64,000 bases of DNA from Nansenia antarctica (taxonomy: Eukaryota; Chordata; Actinopteri; Argentiniformes; Microstomatidae), in the NCBI GenBank assembly GCA_963989245.1, contig OZ022355.1, positions 23,150,809-23,214,808 on the forward strand. The letters run 5' to 3'. The notes beneath the pieces were generated by a model. It saw only the letters and a list, made by a program, of their open reading frames with translations. It was not told the origin of the DNA and did not search any database. Each line of letters opens with the position of its first letter. Positions within the stretch are counted from its first letter, which is position 1. This document shows, piece after piece, positions 43,263 through 55,185 of this stretch. The position numbers were made by a program, and so were the translations under genes.

Positions 43263-46200
43263 ATGACCGAACTTGTTTCGCGGGAACAACAAACTGAGAC
43301 TAGTGACTCCGACGTGAGTAGTGAAAGTGAAAGTCCCGTTATACAGCGTGGCAAGATGGCTAGAATTGGATCAATTGACCCGTTTGACGGCGCGACGGAT
43401 GACTGGGTCGAATATACTGAACGCATTTCACAGTATTTCAAGGCAAATGACATTGAGGATGACAAACATGTTGCAGTGTTGCTGAGTGCAATGGGGGGGA
43501 AATCATATGGCCTGTTGCGCAGCTTAACTGCCCCAGAAAAGCCTTCCGTAAAAACATTCCAGCAACTGGTGGAGGTAATGAAAGAACATTTATCCCCAAA
43601 ACCACTACTAATTGCTGAACGTTTCAGATTCCATAGACGAAATCAACATGAGGGTGAATCCATAGTCAGTTACGTGGCTGAGCTGAAGAGACTCACTGAA
43701 CATTGTGAATTAGCAAATGGACTGAATGATGCGTTGAGAGACCGTTTGGTCTGTGGCATTCTTGGTGAGGCCATACGGAAGAGACTGCTAACAGAGGCCG
43801 GCCTCACGTTCAAAAGGGCAGTGGAAATCGCAGTCTCAATGGAAACAGCAGCCAGGGATGCTGTTGAACTGCAGACAGGAGTAAAGGCAGTAAATGTAAA
43901 CAAAATGGCAACCGTCACACAAACAAGAGAGCAAGAACTGTGTTACAGGTGTGGGAGGGGCTCACATTCCCCATCACAGTGTAGGTTTAAAGACGAAGTC
44001 TGCAGACTATGTAACAAAACTGGACATATCCAGAGGGTGTGTCGCTCGGGAAAATCAAGAGTGAACAAAAATGAAAAAAAGACACAGTGGAGTGCGCAAA
44101 AGAACAGGAAAGTGCACAACATGGAGGAGGCTGCAGACGACGAGTCAGACGAGGAGAGTGAACATACCAATAGCTTGGATGTTTACCATGTCAAAGGAGG
44201 CGGCAGGGAAGCTATCTGGCTTGCACCACAGGTGAATGGCAAACAAGTACAAATGGAACTGGATACCGGCTCTGCAGTGTCAGTGATGACACACATTGAC
44301 TTTGTGAAGTACTTTGGAGACCAGAAGCTAAACCCATCATCTATCCTCGGAGTACTGCCTGTGGATGTACAACACAATGGTCAACAATGCATTTTGGACT
44401 TGTACGTCGTAAGAAGAGGAGGACCAGCGTTGTGGGGGCGAGACTGGCTGAGGAAGCTGCAGCTGGACTGGAAATCCATTAAGAGCCTGCAGGTGGCGCC
44501 AAACCCCACTCACAAGTCCACAGAGGTGAAACTGGAGAAAGTCTTGGATGCCGCAGCACCTGTATTCCAAGACGGCATCGGGACGTTAAAACACATCAAG
44601 GGAAAAATCGTTCTCCAAGACGGAGCCAACCCACGTTTCCACAAAGCACGCCCAGTTCCATACGCCATACGACAGAAAGTGGAAGCTGAGCTGGACCGCC
44701 TGGAAGCTGATGGGATCCTGTCCAAGGTAGACTGGAGTCCATGGGCCACACCCGTTGTCCCAGTAGCAAAGAAGTCAGGGGCAGTGAGGCTGTGGGGAGA
44801 CTTCAAGATCACCATCAATCCTGTGCTACAAGCAGAACAATATCCATTACCCAGGATTGAGGACATCTTCGCAAACCTGGCCGGTGGAAAACGGTTCACC
44901 AAGGTGGACCTGGCTGAAGCCTATCTACAGATGGAGATAGAAGAAGACTCGAAGATGTTCCTGACGATAAATACTTTGAAAGGCCTGTACCGATACAACA
45001 GGCTGGTCTTCGGAGTGGCCTCTGCCCCGGCCATATGGCAGCGAGCCATGGATCAGGTGTTACAAGGGATTCCAGGCACACAGTGCTACTTAGATTATAT
45101 CATTGTGACGGGGGCCAACGATAACGAACACCTGGAGAACCTCCAGAAGGTCTTACAGAGACTTCAAGACTACGGACTCCGGGCCAGACGTGACAAGTGT
45201 GAGTTTTTTAAATCATGTATCACATACTGTGGCCACACCATCGATGCACAGGGCTTGCATAGATGCAAAGAGAAAATCGAGGCCGTCATGGAGGCTCCTC
45301 AGCCACAGGATGTACAGCAGCTGAGGTCGTTTCTCGGATTCATCAACTACTACAACCGGTTCATGCCTAACCTGTCCACGGTGCTCTACCCGTTGAACCA
45401 ACTACTTCAGGCAGAACGGAAATGGAAATGGACCACAGAATGTGAACAGGCCTTCCAGGAAGTGAAGAAGCTTGTGACATCGGAGACAGTACTCACACAC
45501 TACGACCCCTCCTTGCCTGTGAAGTTAGCATGCGACGCTTCTCCGTATGGTATAGGAGCCGTTATGTCACATGTGATGCGGGACGGGACCGAAAGACCAA
45601 TAGCGTTCGCCTCACGCTCCCTGGCCCCGGCCGAGAAGAATTACTCTCAAATAGACAAGGAGGCGTTGGGCCTGGTCTGGGGCGTAAAACGGTTTAACCA
45701 GTACCTGTACGGCAGGGAGTTCATCCTGGTGACTGACCATCAACCGCTGGTCTCGATATTCAACCCCCAGAAGGCGATTCCCGTGACAGCTGCAGCACGG
45801 ATGCAACGCTGGGCCCTGTTCCTAGGAGGGCACCGGTACAAGATCGAATTCAAGAGAACACTGCAACACGCCAACGCAGACGGGTTGTCCCGGCTGCCAC
45901 TTGACACAGCAACAACGACAAAGGGGGACAAGGAACCGGTGGAGATGTTCACACTCATGCAACTCGAAAGCCTCCCGGTGACGGCGGAAATGATTGAGAG
46001 AGAGACCCGGAAAGATGCAACTCTCTCACAAGTGTACAGAGCAACGCAGACTGGCTGGACAACCCACGAAGGGTCTCCCCTCACTCCCTATTACCGACGT
46101 AGGGACGAGCTCACCATTGACTCTGGATGCCTTATGTGGGGAATGAGGATCGTCATCCCCACCAAGCTCAGGTCCAGGGTGCTGGAAGAGCTACACAGTG

Positions 46201-46418
46201 GCCATCTGGGAGTGGTGAAGATGAAAGCACTCGCCAGGAGCTACGTCTGGTGGCCGGGGATTGACCAACAGAACAGCTCGCCATGCATTGCTCTGGCTGC
46301 CAGCGTGTACAGAATGAGCCGACAGTTGCACCTCTCAATGCCTGGGAATGGCCTGCATCGCCATGGCAACGTATCCACATTGATTTCGCCGGTCCATTCA
46401 TGGGGACAACATTCCTAG
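43263..46418 (+). pseudogene. gag-pol: Gypsy-3 gag-pol fused frame with altered RT active site
   Basis: The ATG at 43263 (MTELVSREQQ) is preferred because upstream in-frame codons lie in the LTR and primer site. Order: a gag capsid-like region (FDGATDDWVEYTERISQYF); two CCHC knuckles (CYRCGRGSHSPSQC, CRLCNKTGHIQRVC); protease with LDTGSA (GAT at 44262); RT; RNase H (CDASPYGIGAVMS); and the start of the integrase zinc-binding domain. The RT catalytic box reads YLDY (45087-45098), not YLDD: the second Asp codon GAT is TAT. The frame is lost near 46272, a one-base-type shift inside the integrase HHCC region, and ends at 46418. gag and pol share one frame, as in several Gypsy lineages. Confidence 0.9.
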
Positions 46419-47335
46419 TGGTGGTCGATGCATGTTCAAAGTGGCCAGAAGTGTTCACCATGAGCTCCACGACAACAGCCCACACGATCGACGTGTTGAG
46501 AAGCCTCTTTGCAAGAACTGGTATCCCCGAACAGTTGGTGAGTGACAATGGTCCTCAATTCACGGCTAATGAATTCCAGATGTTCCTGAAGCTCAATGGA
46601 ATTCGCCACATAACATCAGCCCCCTATCATCCGGCTACCAACGGGCTCGCCGAGAGGTTCGTACAAACCCTAAAACAAGGTCTGCGAGCTATGGCAGATG
46701 CCTCTCTCTCTCTACGTCAGAAGCTGGCCAATGTCCTGTTTGCCTACCGTAACGCCACTCACGCTACTACCAACCGGACACCCGCCATGCTGTTCCTGGG
46801 ACGTGGGTTACGCTCAAGACTGGACTTGCTTAAGCCAAATCTGCGGCGGACTGTAATGGATCGGCAGATCAGACAGGGTCTAAGGGCGCACGACAGGGAA
46901 ACACGTCAACTAGAGATTGGACAGACTGTGCTGGCCAGGGATTACCGTGGAGAACACAAGTGGGTGCCCGGCATAATCAAAGAAAGACAAGGGCCCTTGT
47001 CCTACACTGTAGAAGTAGCTCCTGGCACTGTCTGGCGACGCCACCTTGACCAACTACGGAGGTCAGAGGTACGCACTGCAGAAGAGGTGGTGGATCCTGC
47101 TGCACGTATCACCGCTGCTCAGGAGAGCCTGAGCCTGCCTACCTCCAACACTGCTCAGGAGAGCCTGGGCCTGCCGACCTCCGACCGTGAAACGGGGTGT
47201 CTGCCTAGCCCTGGTCGGCCCCTGACCCCACGCCTGGGTCTCCCGGCTGGTGGTGCGAGCCCGGGGGTCACACCCCCGGAGGAGAGACGTTATCCAACAC
47301 GCACCCACAGACCTCCAGACAAACTATCTCTCTGA
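46283..47335 (+). pseudogene. Gypsy-3 integrase, continued in the shifted frame
   Basis: It starts at the two Cys of the zinc-binding region (MHCSGCQRVQ) and contains the DDE core (HIDFAGPF, VSDNGPQF, NGLAERFVQT) and a C-terminal DNA-binding segment (WRRHLDQLRRSE), ending at TGA 47335. It overlaps the preceding frame by 136 nt because of the frameshift. No chromodomain is present. Confidence 0.88.
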
Positions 47336-47447
47336 ATAAGACACTAGTGTGTTTAGTTATCCGTTTAAAGCAAGGGTATTGTTAGTTATGTTCAACCTAG
47401 TAAATGCTATGGTGTTTAATGTTGTTGTTATCTAGAAGGGGAGGAGT

Positions 47448-47680
47448 TGTAGAGTATTTGGGTTTGCATCTATTGCTCTAGCATTGTTTATTCTACCTGG
47501 CCTGAGTACGTTACGTCACTACGTTATTACGTACCTGTTGGACGTACCTCCCAGCATTCCTATGTAGGACGTGACATGCAATGTAACGTGGTCATTACTC
47601 CAAGTAAAGAAGCTAGTAAACTACAGTCCGTTTCTCCGTGTTTATTTGAGTAGCCTACTAACCACAGTAGGTACACAACA
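47448..47680 (+). repeat. 3' LTR of Gypsy-3
   Basis: Same length and sequence as the 5' LTR. Confidence 0.95.
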
Positions 47681-48880
47681 ACATACGTCAGAGGATTGTT
47701 GTCTGTACGTACCGTGAAACGGGCTCCATATAGATAGTCGTGGAACTTTTCGACGAGGGCCCACTTCAGTGACAAGAACTCTAGCTGGTGGATGTAGTAG
47801 TTCCGTTCTGAAGAGCTCAACTTTCGGCTGGCGAATGCCACTGGCCTCAGGCCTTCTGGGTAGTCCTGATAGAGCACTGCGCCGAGGCCGGCCAGACTAG
47901 CATCCACATGCAGGGTGTAAGGTTTGCTGGGGTCTGCGAACGCCAGGACTGGGGCGTTGGTGAGGCAGTGTTTGATTTTCTCAAAGGCCTCAGTGCACGA
48001 CTGGTCCCATCTCTCTCCGAAGGGTTCTCGCTCATCCAGGTACACCTCACTTTTTCCCTTTCCAGGTCTTTTCCCACGCTGGGTGGGGGCGTACCCCTTC
48101 GTTAACTCCGTAAGGGGACGGACAATGGGTGAGTAGTTGTGGATGAATCTACGATAATATCCACAGAAACCCAGGAACGACTGCAATGTCTTCAGGTTGG
48201 TGGGCCTAGGCCAGGCGGTGACAGCCTCGATCTTTCCCGGATCGGCAGCAACACCACGAGACGATGTGGCCGACATATTTGACCTTTGTCTGACAGAAGT
48301 GGCATTTGTCGATCGAGATCTTGAGGCCAACTTCTCGGAGTCGGTCGAGGACTTTCAGGAGTCTCTCCTCGTGTTCTTCCAGTGACTTGCCAAAAACGAT
48401 CAGGTCGTCGAGATAGACCAGTACTTGGAGGAGGTTCATGTCTCCGACTGCTTTCTCCATCAACCTTTGGAAGGTTGCAGGCGCTCCTGTGATGCCTTGG
48501 GGCATTCTTTCAAACTCATAGAATCCGAGAGGACAGATGAACGCAGTTTTTTCCTTGTCCTCTTCGTTCATAGCTAATTGGTAGTAGCCACTCCTCAAGT
48601 CTAGGACAGAGAATCATTTGCTGCCAGACAGAGAATCCAGAGCCTCGTCGATCCGGGGCGTGGTGTACTGGTCAGGGACAGTTCGGCTGTTCAGTGTACG
48701 GTAGTCGATACACATCCGGATCGCTCCATTTTTCTTTCTGACAACGACTATTGGTGAAGCATATGGGCTTCTGGATTCTTTGATGATGCCCCCAGCCAAT
48801 AGCTTCTGGATATGTTGTCTCACGTCATCGATGTCTGCAGGGCATCCTTTGTGTGGTGATCGGAAACGATCAGAAAGAGA

Positions 48881-49744
48881 TCATTGAGAATAAGATGACC
48901 CTCCCCCATGCATCAACCATCAATTGTCAGGATTCGTCTGTGATAAACAATTGCCTACTAATTACATGCCGGCAAGAGACAGTTTATTCACCCAACAATT
49001 GTTTGTTCACTGCACAACATGAACACAGTGAGGATTCAAACAAACAAAATAATTAATACACTCTGCAATTGGCTACTACTACAAGGTGGTCTACAGTGAT
49101 ATACAAAAAAGACATTATATACAATATTATAAATATCCGTTTGTTATATAATATTCGTTGATGAACTACTTTGCTGCGGTACCCATGTAATACCACACAG
49201 CTTGATAGGTACATACTGTGCAGTGTATCATTCATAACTGTACATATGCTACACATATCATAATATCTTATCACTATTGCATGGAACTTGGGTGAAAAAA
49301 AAAACTCAGCTCCAACAAATCTGAAGGGATTGGGAGACATACTGTACAGTTTATCATTTTCATAACTGTCTGTACATATTCATATCTTATGTATCCCTAT
49401 TTCTATATATAGCCTATATATAAACACATTATGTTACATACTTATCAGTCTTATACTGTATCTAATTCAGCACTGAAGCCTGAAGGTTGAGCACAGTGTG
49501 TGTCCCCTTGCTACCTCTGCTGATATAAAAGAGAATTGCAGCCTTGGAGAAAAAGATGGCAGCCGAATTCCAAGGCAAATACACAGACACACACAGAAAT
49601 ACTGCAAAATCGTCTATAACTTACTGTCTTATCAATAACCTCCTGTACACCCCTGGTCTATCACTGCCTCTGGAAAAGATAGCATCCACTATGGACTGCA
49701 GTGACACTGGTCTCATACAAGTGTTTTTTTTTTTTTTTTTTTTA
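48881..49744. other. Spacer, nothing firm recognised
   Basis: AT-rich sequence between the truncated Gypsy-2 and the Tc1 element. GATATAAAAG at 49519 is TATA-like, and short frames after it have no recognisable domain. A T run lies at 49723-49743. Confidence 0.5.
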
Positions 49745-49746
49745 TA

Positions 49747-50350
49747 TTCTTCTGTTGGTATTCACTCTCGTTTTGAGCTTCATGTGCTGGCAGGTGTATG
49801 TCAGTCACAGGTGTGTGACTGGCACCTGAATGGCACCTAATTGACAGGAATGATATTCTGGGGCCAGTGGCAATCCCATATCTCCAGAATCTGGGACCTA
49901 ACTCCATCCTCCATGATGACAACGCTCGCCCCCACAGAGCCAGGATCATCACAGAGCACCTCCAGTATTTGGGAGTGGAGAGGGTGGAATGGCCTGCCGT
50001 GAGTCCAGACCTCAACCCAATTGAACACTTGTGAGATGAGCTTGGGCATGCTGTACGTGCCAGAGTGACCAACGCAACCATGTTGGCTGACTTGCGGCAA
50101 ATCCTAGTTGAGGAATGGGATGCCGTCCCACAGCAGTGTGTGACCAGGCTGGTGACCAGCATGAGGACGAGGTGGCAAACTGTTGTGACTGCGTATGGAT
50201 CTTCCACACACTACTGAGGTCCCTGACAATGTTAAATGAATAAAGTGTAAAAATGGCCAATATGTGTTGTTTTTTCCTTATTACTGTGGGAGAGTGCAAT
50301 CATCCAATCCACCAAGCAACTCAAAACGAGAGTGAATACCAACAGAAGAA
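49747..50350 (+). mobile_element. Internally deleted Tc1/mariner transposon, TA TSD
   Basis: Terminal repeats TTCTTCTGTTGGTATTCACT... at the left and the complement at the right (35 nt or more), flanked by TA (49745-49746, 50351-50352). The first half of the transposase gene is missing. Confidence 0.9.
49840..50217 (+). pseudogene. Tc1 transposase C-terminal half
   Basis: The translation contains ILHDDNARPHRARI (second catalytic Asp) and SPDLNPIEHL followed by DELG (the third catalytic acid of a DD34E-type core), with a TGA in place of the usual Trp between them at 50035-50037. It ends at TGA 50215-50217. The N-terminal DNA-binding domains and first Asp are absent, so this copy could only move in trans. 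Confidence 0.88.
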
Positions 50351-50352
50351 TA

Positions 50353-51000
50353 GGGGATTTTGGCAAATATTTTTGGGCCGCTACCCACACGTTTAGCTGT
50401 GTTGCTCATTCCACAAATGCATGATCCTTACAAGTTGTACCTCGTTGTAAAGGTGACTAATCAGGCTTTCCAACAATATAAAATACAATACCAATTGGTA
50501 TTATTAAAGGGGAGGAATAATCAACAAAAAAGCCTTTCCGAACTTTTTTTTAGGGGTTTACATTAACGTTACATGCTTCTAAAACTGCGATCACCCCTTT
50601 CCATATTATTTAATATTTATATATTTACATATTACATATTTGTTGTTATTTATTGAAGTGTCCGGTTGCTGGAGGAACCAGGACGCCGGCTACACTGCAC
50701 AGTTTAGCCCGAAATAGAGAGAGTGCATTATCCCGCTAATAGAATACAGTTCCAGTAATAACACTTTTATCTCTATATTATAATCATTCTCTTCATCTGT
50801 TTTTAAATGTTGATCTATTTATATCGATCTATTCTTGCCAATTCCTTATTACCAGTGGAAAGGGGGAAGGCTAAAACACTTTAGGACTTTCCGTTCAACT
50901 GAGTTTATCTCGCATTTCCCCCGTTGATGTGACGAACTGAAAGCGGCAAGTAACAGGCACTTAACGTTACATGTTTTAAGGCTGATCTGTGCATGATAAT
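50353..51000. other. AT-rich spacer, nothing recognised
   Basis: No coding frame, RNA gene or repeat family identified. Confidence 0.45.
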
Positions 51001-51457
51001 GCTGCATTTTGACATAATTCTTATCGCATTCTTATGACACGTAACTCCTCCTACAGTCCCGGGTCGCTCCGTATAATAGAGAAGCGTTTCTGAAAGTACG
51101 GCACGGGTCGGATACAAATGCGGCCCGGTTCGGCTCGCATCAGCCCGGTAGTGGAAAAGCGCCATAAGTGACATTTTCCGAGAGCGAAATCTGTTGTGGT
51201 ATTTAAAAATGGCGGCTAGCGAAGAAATCTATGAACATGGGATGACGATTTCCATTGACCAATCAACGGTGTGCAGCGTCACACATCACACGCAGCCTGG
51301 CAAAAAAGTACCTTTGCCCAACTTTCGCTACCCATCCCGAACAGGAACTAAAAATGGTACTGTGGCCTGGTTCAGCTCGGTTGGCAGTGGAGAAAGGCAA
51401 AAGAACAGGGCCAGCCCAGGTCGATCCGGGTTGGCCCTATAGTGGAAAAGCGCCATT
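51001..51457 (-). repeat. Two copies of a DNA-transposon end (GGCGCTTTTCCACTA)
   Basis: On the minus strand, ATGGCGCTTTTCCACTA starts at 51457 and TATGGCGCTTTTCCACTA near 51168. Each is followed by a GGGCC/GGGCT, GAACC, GTACC-rich stretch. Both have the same orientation and resemble the terminal region of fish MITEs. A partner end in inverted orientation was not found. Confidence 0.5.
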
Positions 51458-52061
51458 AGTAACAACTTGCACATTACTAAGTATTTACTAGCTAAGATTG
51501 GCAAAAGAGTGGTGTGGTGCAACCGAAATTAGTAAACAACTTGTTTGAAACTAGCTAGTAACAACTAGGGGTTTAGTTACTACTAAATGCCTGCATTTAG
51601 TAATGACTTACGCCAAATTGGTGCAACCCAGTCCTGGTCACTGGGCCATCTTTGTAGGTAGTGTCAACAATGCCTATGTCAAAGAGATGACTTGGGCAGA
51701 TAGTGATTTTGGAATGTAACAAGCATTCTGATAGGCTGATGGCATAGGCAATAATGCACAGTGAATCAGCAGTGTTAGGAGAGTAGAGTTAGGCAGATAT
51801 CTACATTTGGCCTGTAGTGGCTTCAAACTATTTAGTAACCACCGTCCAGGCAAGACAGGGGTTTTGACGCACATCCAAATATTCAAACCAACAAAATCGT
51901 TTATCCAGTCCAGGTAGAATTGCAACAAAAATATGGATTTATTCTCCTTTAAATATAAACATAAAATTCACATTTTCAATGGCATCTTTAGAAAATAGAA
52001 AAATAACAAAATAAAAAACTCACCAGCCGCCGCTGATTTGGCAGTATAGCCCAAAGTAGTT

Positions 52062-52262
52062 CACAGTATATATCTCAGTATATTTCTCAATATATTTCTC
52101 AATATAAATCACAGTATATTTCTCAATATAAATCACAGTATATTTCTCAATATAAATCACAGTATATTTCTCAATGTAAATCACAGTATATTTCTCAATA
52201 TAAATAACAGTATATTTCTCAGCATAAATCACAGTAGCCTATATTTCTTTAATTCTCAGTAT
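52062..52262 (-). repeat. 24-bp tandem repeat (TATATTTCTCAATATAAATC-ACAG)
   Basis: About eight copies. The open minus-strand frame reading IEKYTVIY repeats is an artefact of the 24-bp period. Confidence 0.93.
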
Positions 52263-52282
52263 AACTCACAGTAGCCTATATA

Positions 52283-54226
52283 TTAGATCTTGACTCTACG
52301 TGCCTTCATAGCAGCAAAATCATTGATTACATCATTGTATGAGATTCTCTCACTTATTTTATGATTCACACTGAGAATCGCAAGGCCAGTGAGACGCTCC
52401 TGGGACATTGTGGATCGTAAGTATGTTTTAATTAGTTTTAACTTTGAAACGCTCCTCTCTGCACTGGCTACAGTTACTGGTAGGGGTTAACGCAATACGA
52501 AGGGCTGTCCAGAGATTGGGGGTAAACCTCTTTCAAACGCTGGGTGTGAATGAATGATAGGAAGTCCAGCAGGGACATATTGGGTGAAGGCAATTGTGGT
52601 ACGTTTGTTAATTCCTGGGCTAGCTCCCTACCGTTGATGTCAGGATCACGGTTTGTTGTTAGAGCAGCACTAAGTGTCTCACACTGACTTGACAGTTCAT
52701 CATGTGTGTCAGATTAGTAAAGTTTTTCAGCAAACTGAACTTGTCTCTCACCTCGGACAGACAGACAGACAAACCTTTCCTCAACAGACGATTTGGCCGC
52801 ATCTACAACAGTGTTAAAGAATGTCACCTCTAACCTCTTCAACGCATCTGTGAGAGGCTCATCACATGACTCGTAGTCAAACTGAGCTGCTGTGGAAACC
52901 TGTGACTCTGTAGTCGGCAAGGAATCTCTGTGTCTTCCCGAGTAGATCAACGGCTATCTAACTGCATTTTTTTTCAGATGACTGCATAAGTTTGCTGACA
53001 TGCTGGATCTTTGCTTTACTTGATCCTCTTAAAGCGATGTTTCTCTGTGCTAGAGATTGGATGATGGCCACTGAACGAGTAAGAACATCCCTCCAACGCC
53101 TCTTCTCAGCCTCTAGTAGTGACACTTCCTGCCTGTCTATCGTCTCCCCCCTTTTTGAGACGCAAATCTAACTCCTTCTAGGCTGCCATATGCTTGGTGT
53201 GTTCAGGTGAGCTCTCATGGGTTTTCAAGAAAGATTGTGCATTCTTCCAATCACTTACCCCCCCTTTGACTAAATTATGTTCTTTCTTTTTAAGTTATTT
53301 TTTCTGAGTGGGGCAGTCCCACTCATATTTTTTATTTTTTATTGACAGATACAGTAGAGATTTAGACAGGAAGGATGGGTGAGAGAGAGGAGGGATGACA
53401 TGCAGGATATGTCCCCGGACGGAATCGAACCGGGGACCGGTTACATGGTCAACGCTTAACCCGCTACGCCACCTAAGCGCCCCCTAAATTATGTTATTTT
53501 CGAGAAAACAATTTGTAGCAAAAACAAAAAAAAGTGCTTTTGCTTTTGGGGGAATACGTCAACCAGCTTCCCCTCATTGTCTCACCATTCACCAATGTTC
53601 TAAAGAAGTAGTGGTAGTGGCATGCTCTGGCATCTTCTCTTTTGGGGAAGGTGTAGTCAGATTTAGGCTGTAGTGGACCTCTGCTCACAAGATCAGTTCT
53701 TACTGTGTCTGATAAGACAGAGGGCCAGTCAGCTGGGTCAGGAGGTGGAGCTTGGCTGGCAGCTGGGTCAGGGGGTGGAGCTTGGCTGGCTTCAACTGTG
53801 GGACAAGGCTCTGTTTCAGGTACAGCCTGAGTAGAAGGACCTTTAAACAGACATATAAGACACTATTAATGTCCTGCAATGTCACACATACACATGACAA
53901 TAACACAGAGTAAACTATGAAACATTATTTTTCTCTCACCAGCAGTAGTAGAACAAACTTGAGTAGAAGGACCTGGGTCAGGGTCCTCTTGAGTAGAAGG
54001 ACCTTCAAGCAGACATATGAGATAATATATAATAACCAGACCTTTACCTTAAACGGACATACTGTATATCTGCAATGTCACACAAATAATTGTGCTCCTA
54101 CATAACACAGTATAAAGTATGAAACATTACTCACCAGCAGCAGTAGTAGGATCTACTTGAGGAGGTGGCTGGGTTGTCACATCAGCTGGAGGTGGGGGCC
54201 CACTCAGGAATTTCAACAAAGCTCCT
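52283..54226 (-). pseudogene. TTF-finger hAT transposase, second decayed copy
   Basis: Exons on the minus strand: 54226-54135, 54003-53940, and from 53840 onward, each with GT/AG borders. The exon from 53840 encodes a Pro-rich linker, DPADWPSVLSD, and the TTF finger (YHYFFRTLVNGETMRGSWL to KSTFF). After a SINE (53282-53483) it continues with GVSDWKNAQSFLKTHESS, then stops and frameshifts, a large internal deletion of the catalytic core, FDYESCDEP, and the dimerisation domain (VASAERS to STMSQERLTGLAIL), ending at TAA 52285-52283. It is the same superfamily as the hAT-1 transposase but a different lineage, and clearly dead. Confidence 0.82.
53282..53483 (-). mobile_element. tRNA-derived SINE with 12-bp TSD
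   Basis: On the minus strand it starts GGGGCGCTTAGGTGGCGTAG (A box TGGCGTAGCGGG) and has CCCGGTTCGATTCCG (B box), then an unrelated body and an A-rich end with AATAAAAAATAAAAAAT. CTAAATTATGTT flanks it at 53270-53281 and 53484-53495. It inserted in the hAT pseudogene. Confidence 0.92.
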
Positions 54227-54734
54227 ACAGGAATACAGCCAAAGCATACCATTAATTAACTTAATCAAATAAGTGTAACGTTACATGATGTAGGCTATAT
54301 TGAGACAATTTCAGAGGGATTTATTCTATTCTGAAACTAAAAAATAGTATATGTTGAATCGTTTGCGATGCTGCAATTTAAGCAATCTAGTTCATAGTTA
54401 CCATATTGACCCGAATATAAGACAACCGTTGGTACCGGTTACTTTACATTCGGTACCTACCGAACCGAATTGCAACAGAGATTTCGGTGCCTCGTTTCGG
54501 TTCCTCTGTCGCCCCCTGGTGTCCGAAACGGACGTTACATGCAAAAGTCAACCGCACGTGACATCGCCTGTTAAACTTCCACTCAGTGCATGTAATCCGA
54601 GACTGAATAGCTCTCAACAAGTGCGAGGCAACGCGCTTGCAAAACAGTTTTGTGATTGGTCTGAATTTAGCGGGAAATATGGATTTCAGGAAATCCCTCT
54701 CCTTTGCGTCTCTCCAATCTCTTTAACAACGTTT

Positions 54735-54898
54735 TATTGGCAGGGGGAAAGAATTGGAGTCGAATTTTTATTGACAACGGATTTACATGCTGGAAAAACA
54801 TGCAGCTAAAATTCAGGGAACATTTGGACAATAAGAGACACACGGAAGCTGTGGTCGCAAGGTCTAATTACAGGGCAATATGCGCAGTGCAAAAATAA
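54735..54898 (+). pseudogene. Fragment of a third TTF-finger hAT
   Basis: NGFTCWKNMQLKFREHLDNK then RHTEAVVARSNYR fits the W-K...H...S-x-x-H part of the TTF finger. Upstream (54400-54530) there are GGTACCGG/CGGTACC words and CATATTGACCCGAATATAAG, both seen in repetitive elements. It is too short to place. Confidence 0.4.
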
Positions 54899-55136
54899 TC
54901 TAAAATCATCACGAACAGAACGGCGGAGGTATGGGAAAACAGGACTCAAAGGTGTCATCAAAGGTAAAAGTTGGTTTTCTTTAACTCAGCTGATGCATTA
55001 CCTTGCTGTTGATTGTTTAGCGAATGCTTCATCTGACTGTCACACTGTGATTTTACTTGTGTAAACAGTTAATTAGCCCGTTTTGTGGGTGTACTCTCAT
55101 GTAGGCCTACTTCATATTGATGAGCTGATAATCTTT

Positions 55137-55185
<49 letters not shown>

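Larger units (their letters stand above)
42990..47680 (+). mobile_element. Gypsy-3: 4691-bp Ty3/Gypsy element with identical 233-bp LTRs, TSD ACATA
   Basis: LTRs 42990-43222 and 47448-47680 match at every base by eye. ACATA flanks it at 42985-42989 and 47681-47685. The 5' LTR end ACAACA is followed by GTGGCGACGAGGTGG (primer-site region). The 3' LTR is preceded by AGAAGGGGAGGAGT. It is inserted in the RNase H region of Gypsy-2 pol in the opposite orientation. The identical LTRs indicate a very recent insertion. Confidence 0.95.
40916..48857 (-). pseudogene. pol: Gypsy-2 pol (RT, RNase H, integrase), interrupted
   Basis: The reverse transcriptase begins mid-domain at about 48857 (CPADIDDVRQHIQKLLAGG), has a TGA where Trp is expected near 48603, an intact YLDD at 48415-48404, and a frameshift near 48250. 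RNase H follows (HVDASLAGLGAVLYQ) up to TDNNPLTYV at 47690, where Gypsy-3 is inserted. After Gypsy-3, the 42935-40916 frame continues with SVYNFDIIYRPGRN, the integrase HHCC region, DDE residues (VCIDFLSME, IHSDQGRDFE, ERFNRT) and an acidic tail. Gypsy-1 interrupts it at RSPKQ; the last codons and TGA lie at 31461-31443. Domain order and motifs are standard Ty3/Gypsy. Confidence 0.9.
19231..48880 (-). mobile_element. Gypsy-2: old 5'-truncated Ty3/Gypsy element split by three insertions
   Basis: The minus-strand pol starts inside the reverse transcriptase near 48857 and runs through 47681, then 42989-40916 (integrase and tail), then 31461-31443 (final codons, TGA), then the 3' untranslated region 31442-31300 and 20356-20211, a polypurine tract at 20210-20198, and the 3' LTR. 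Removing Gypsy-3 (42990-47680), Gypsy-1 (31462-40915) and the hAT (20357-31291), with their target-site duplications, leaves about 4.5 kb of one continuous element. The 5' LTR, gag and protease are lost. Confidence 0.85.

Noticed and set aside
52020..52232. Tyr/Ile/Lys repeat protein
   Set aside because: Translation of a 24-bp tandem repeat without conservation or signals.
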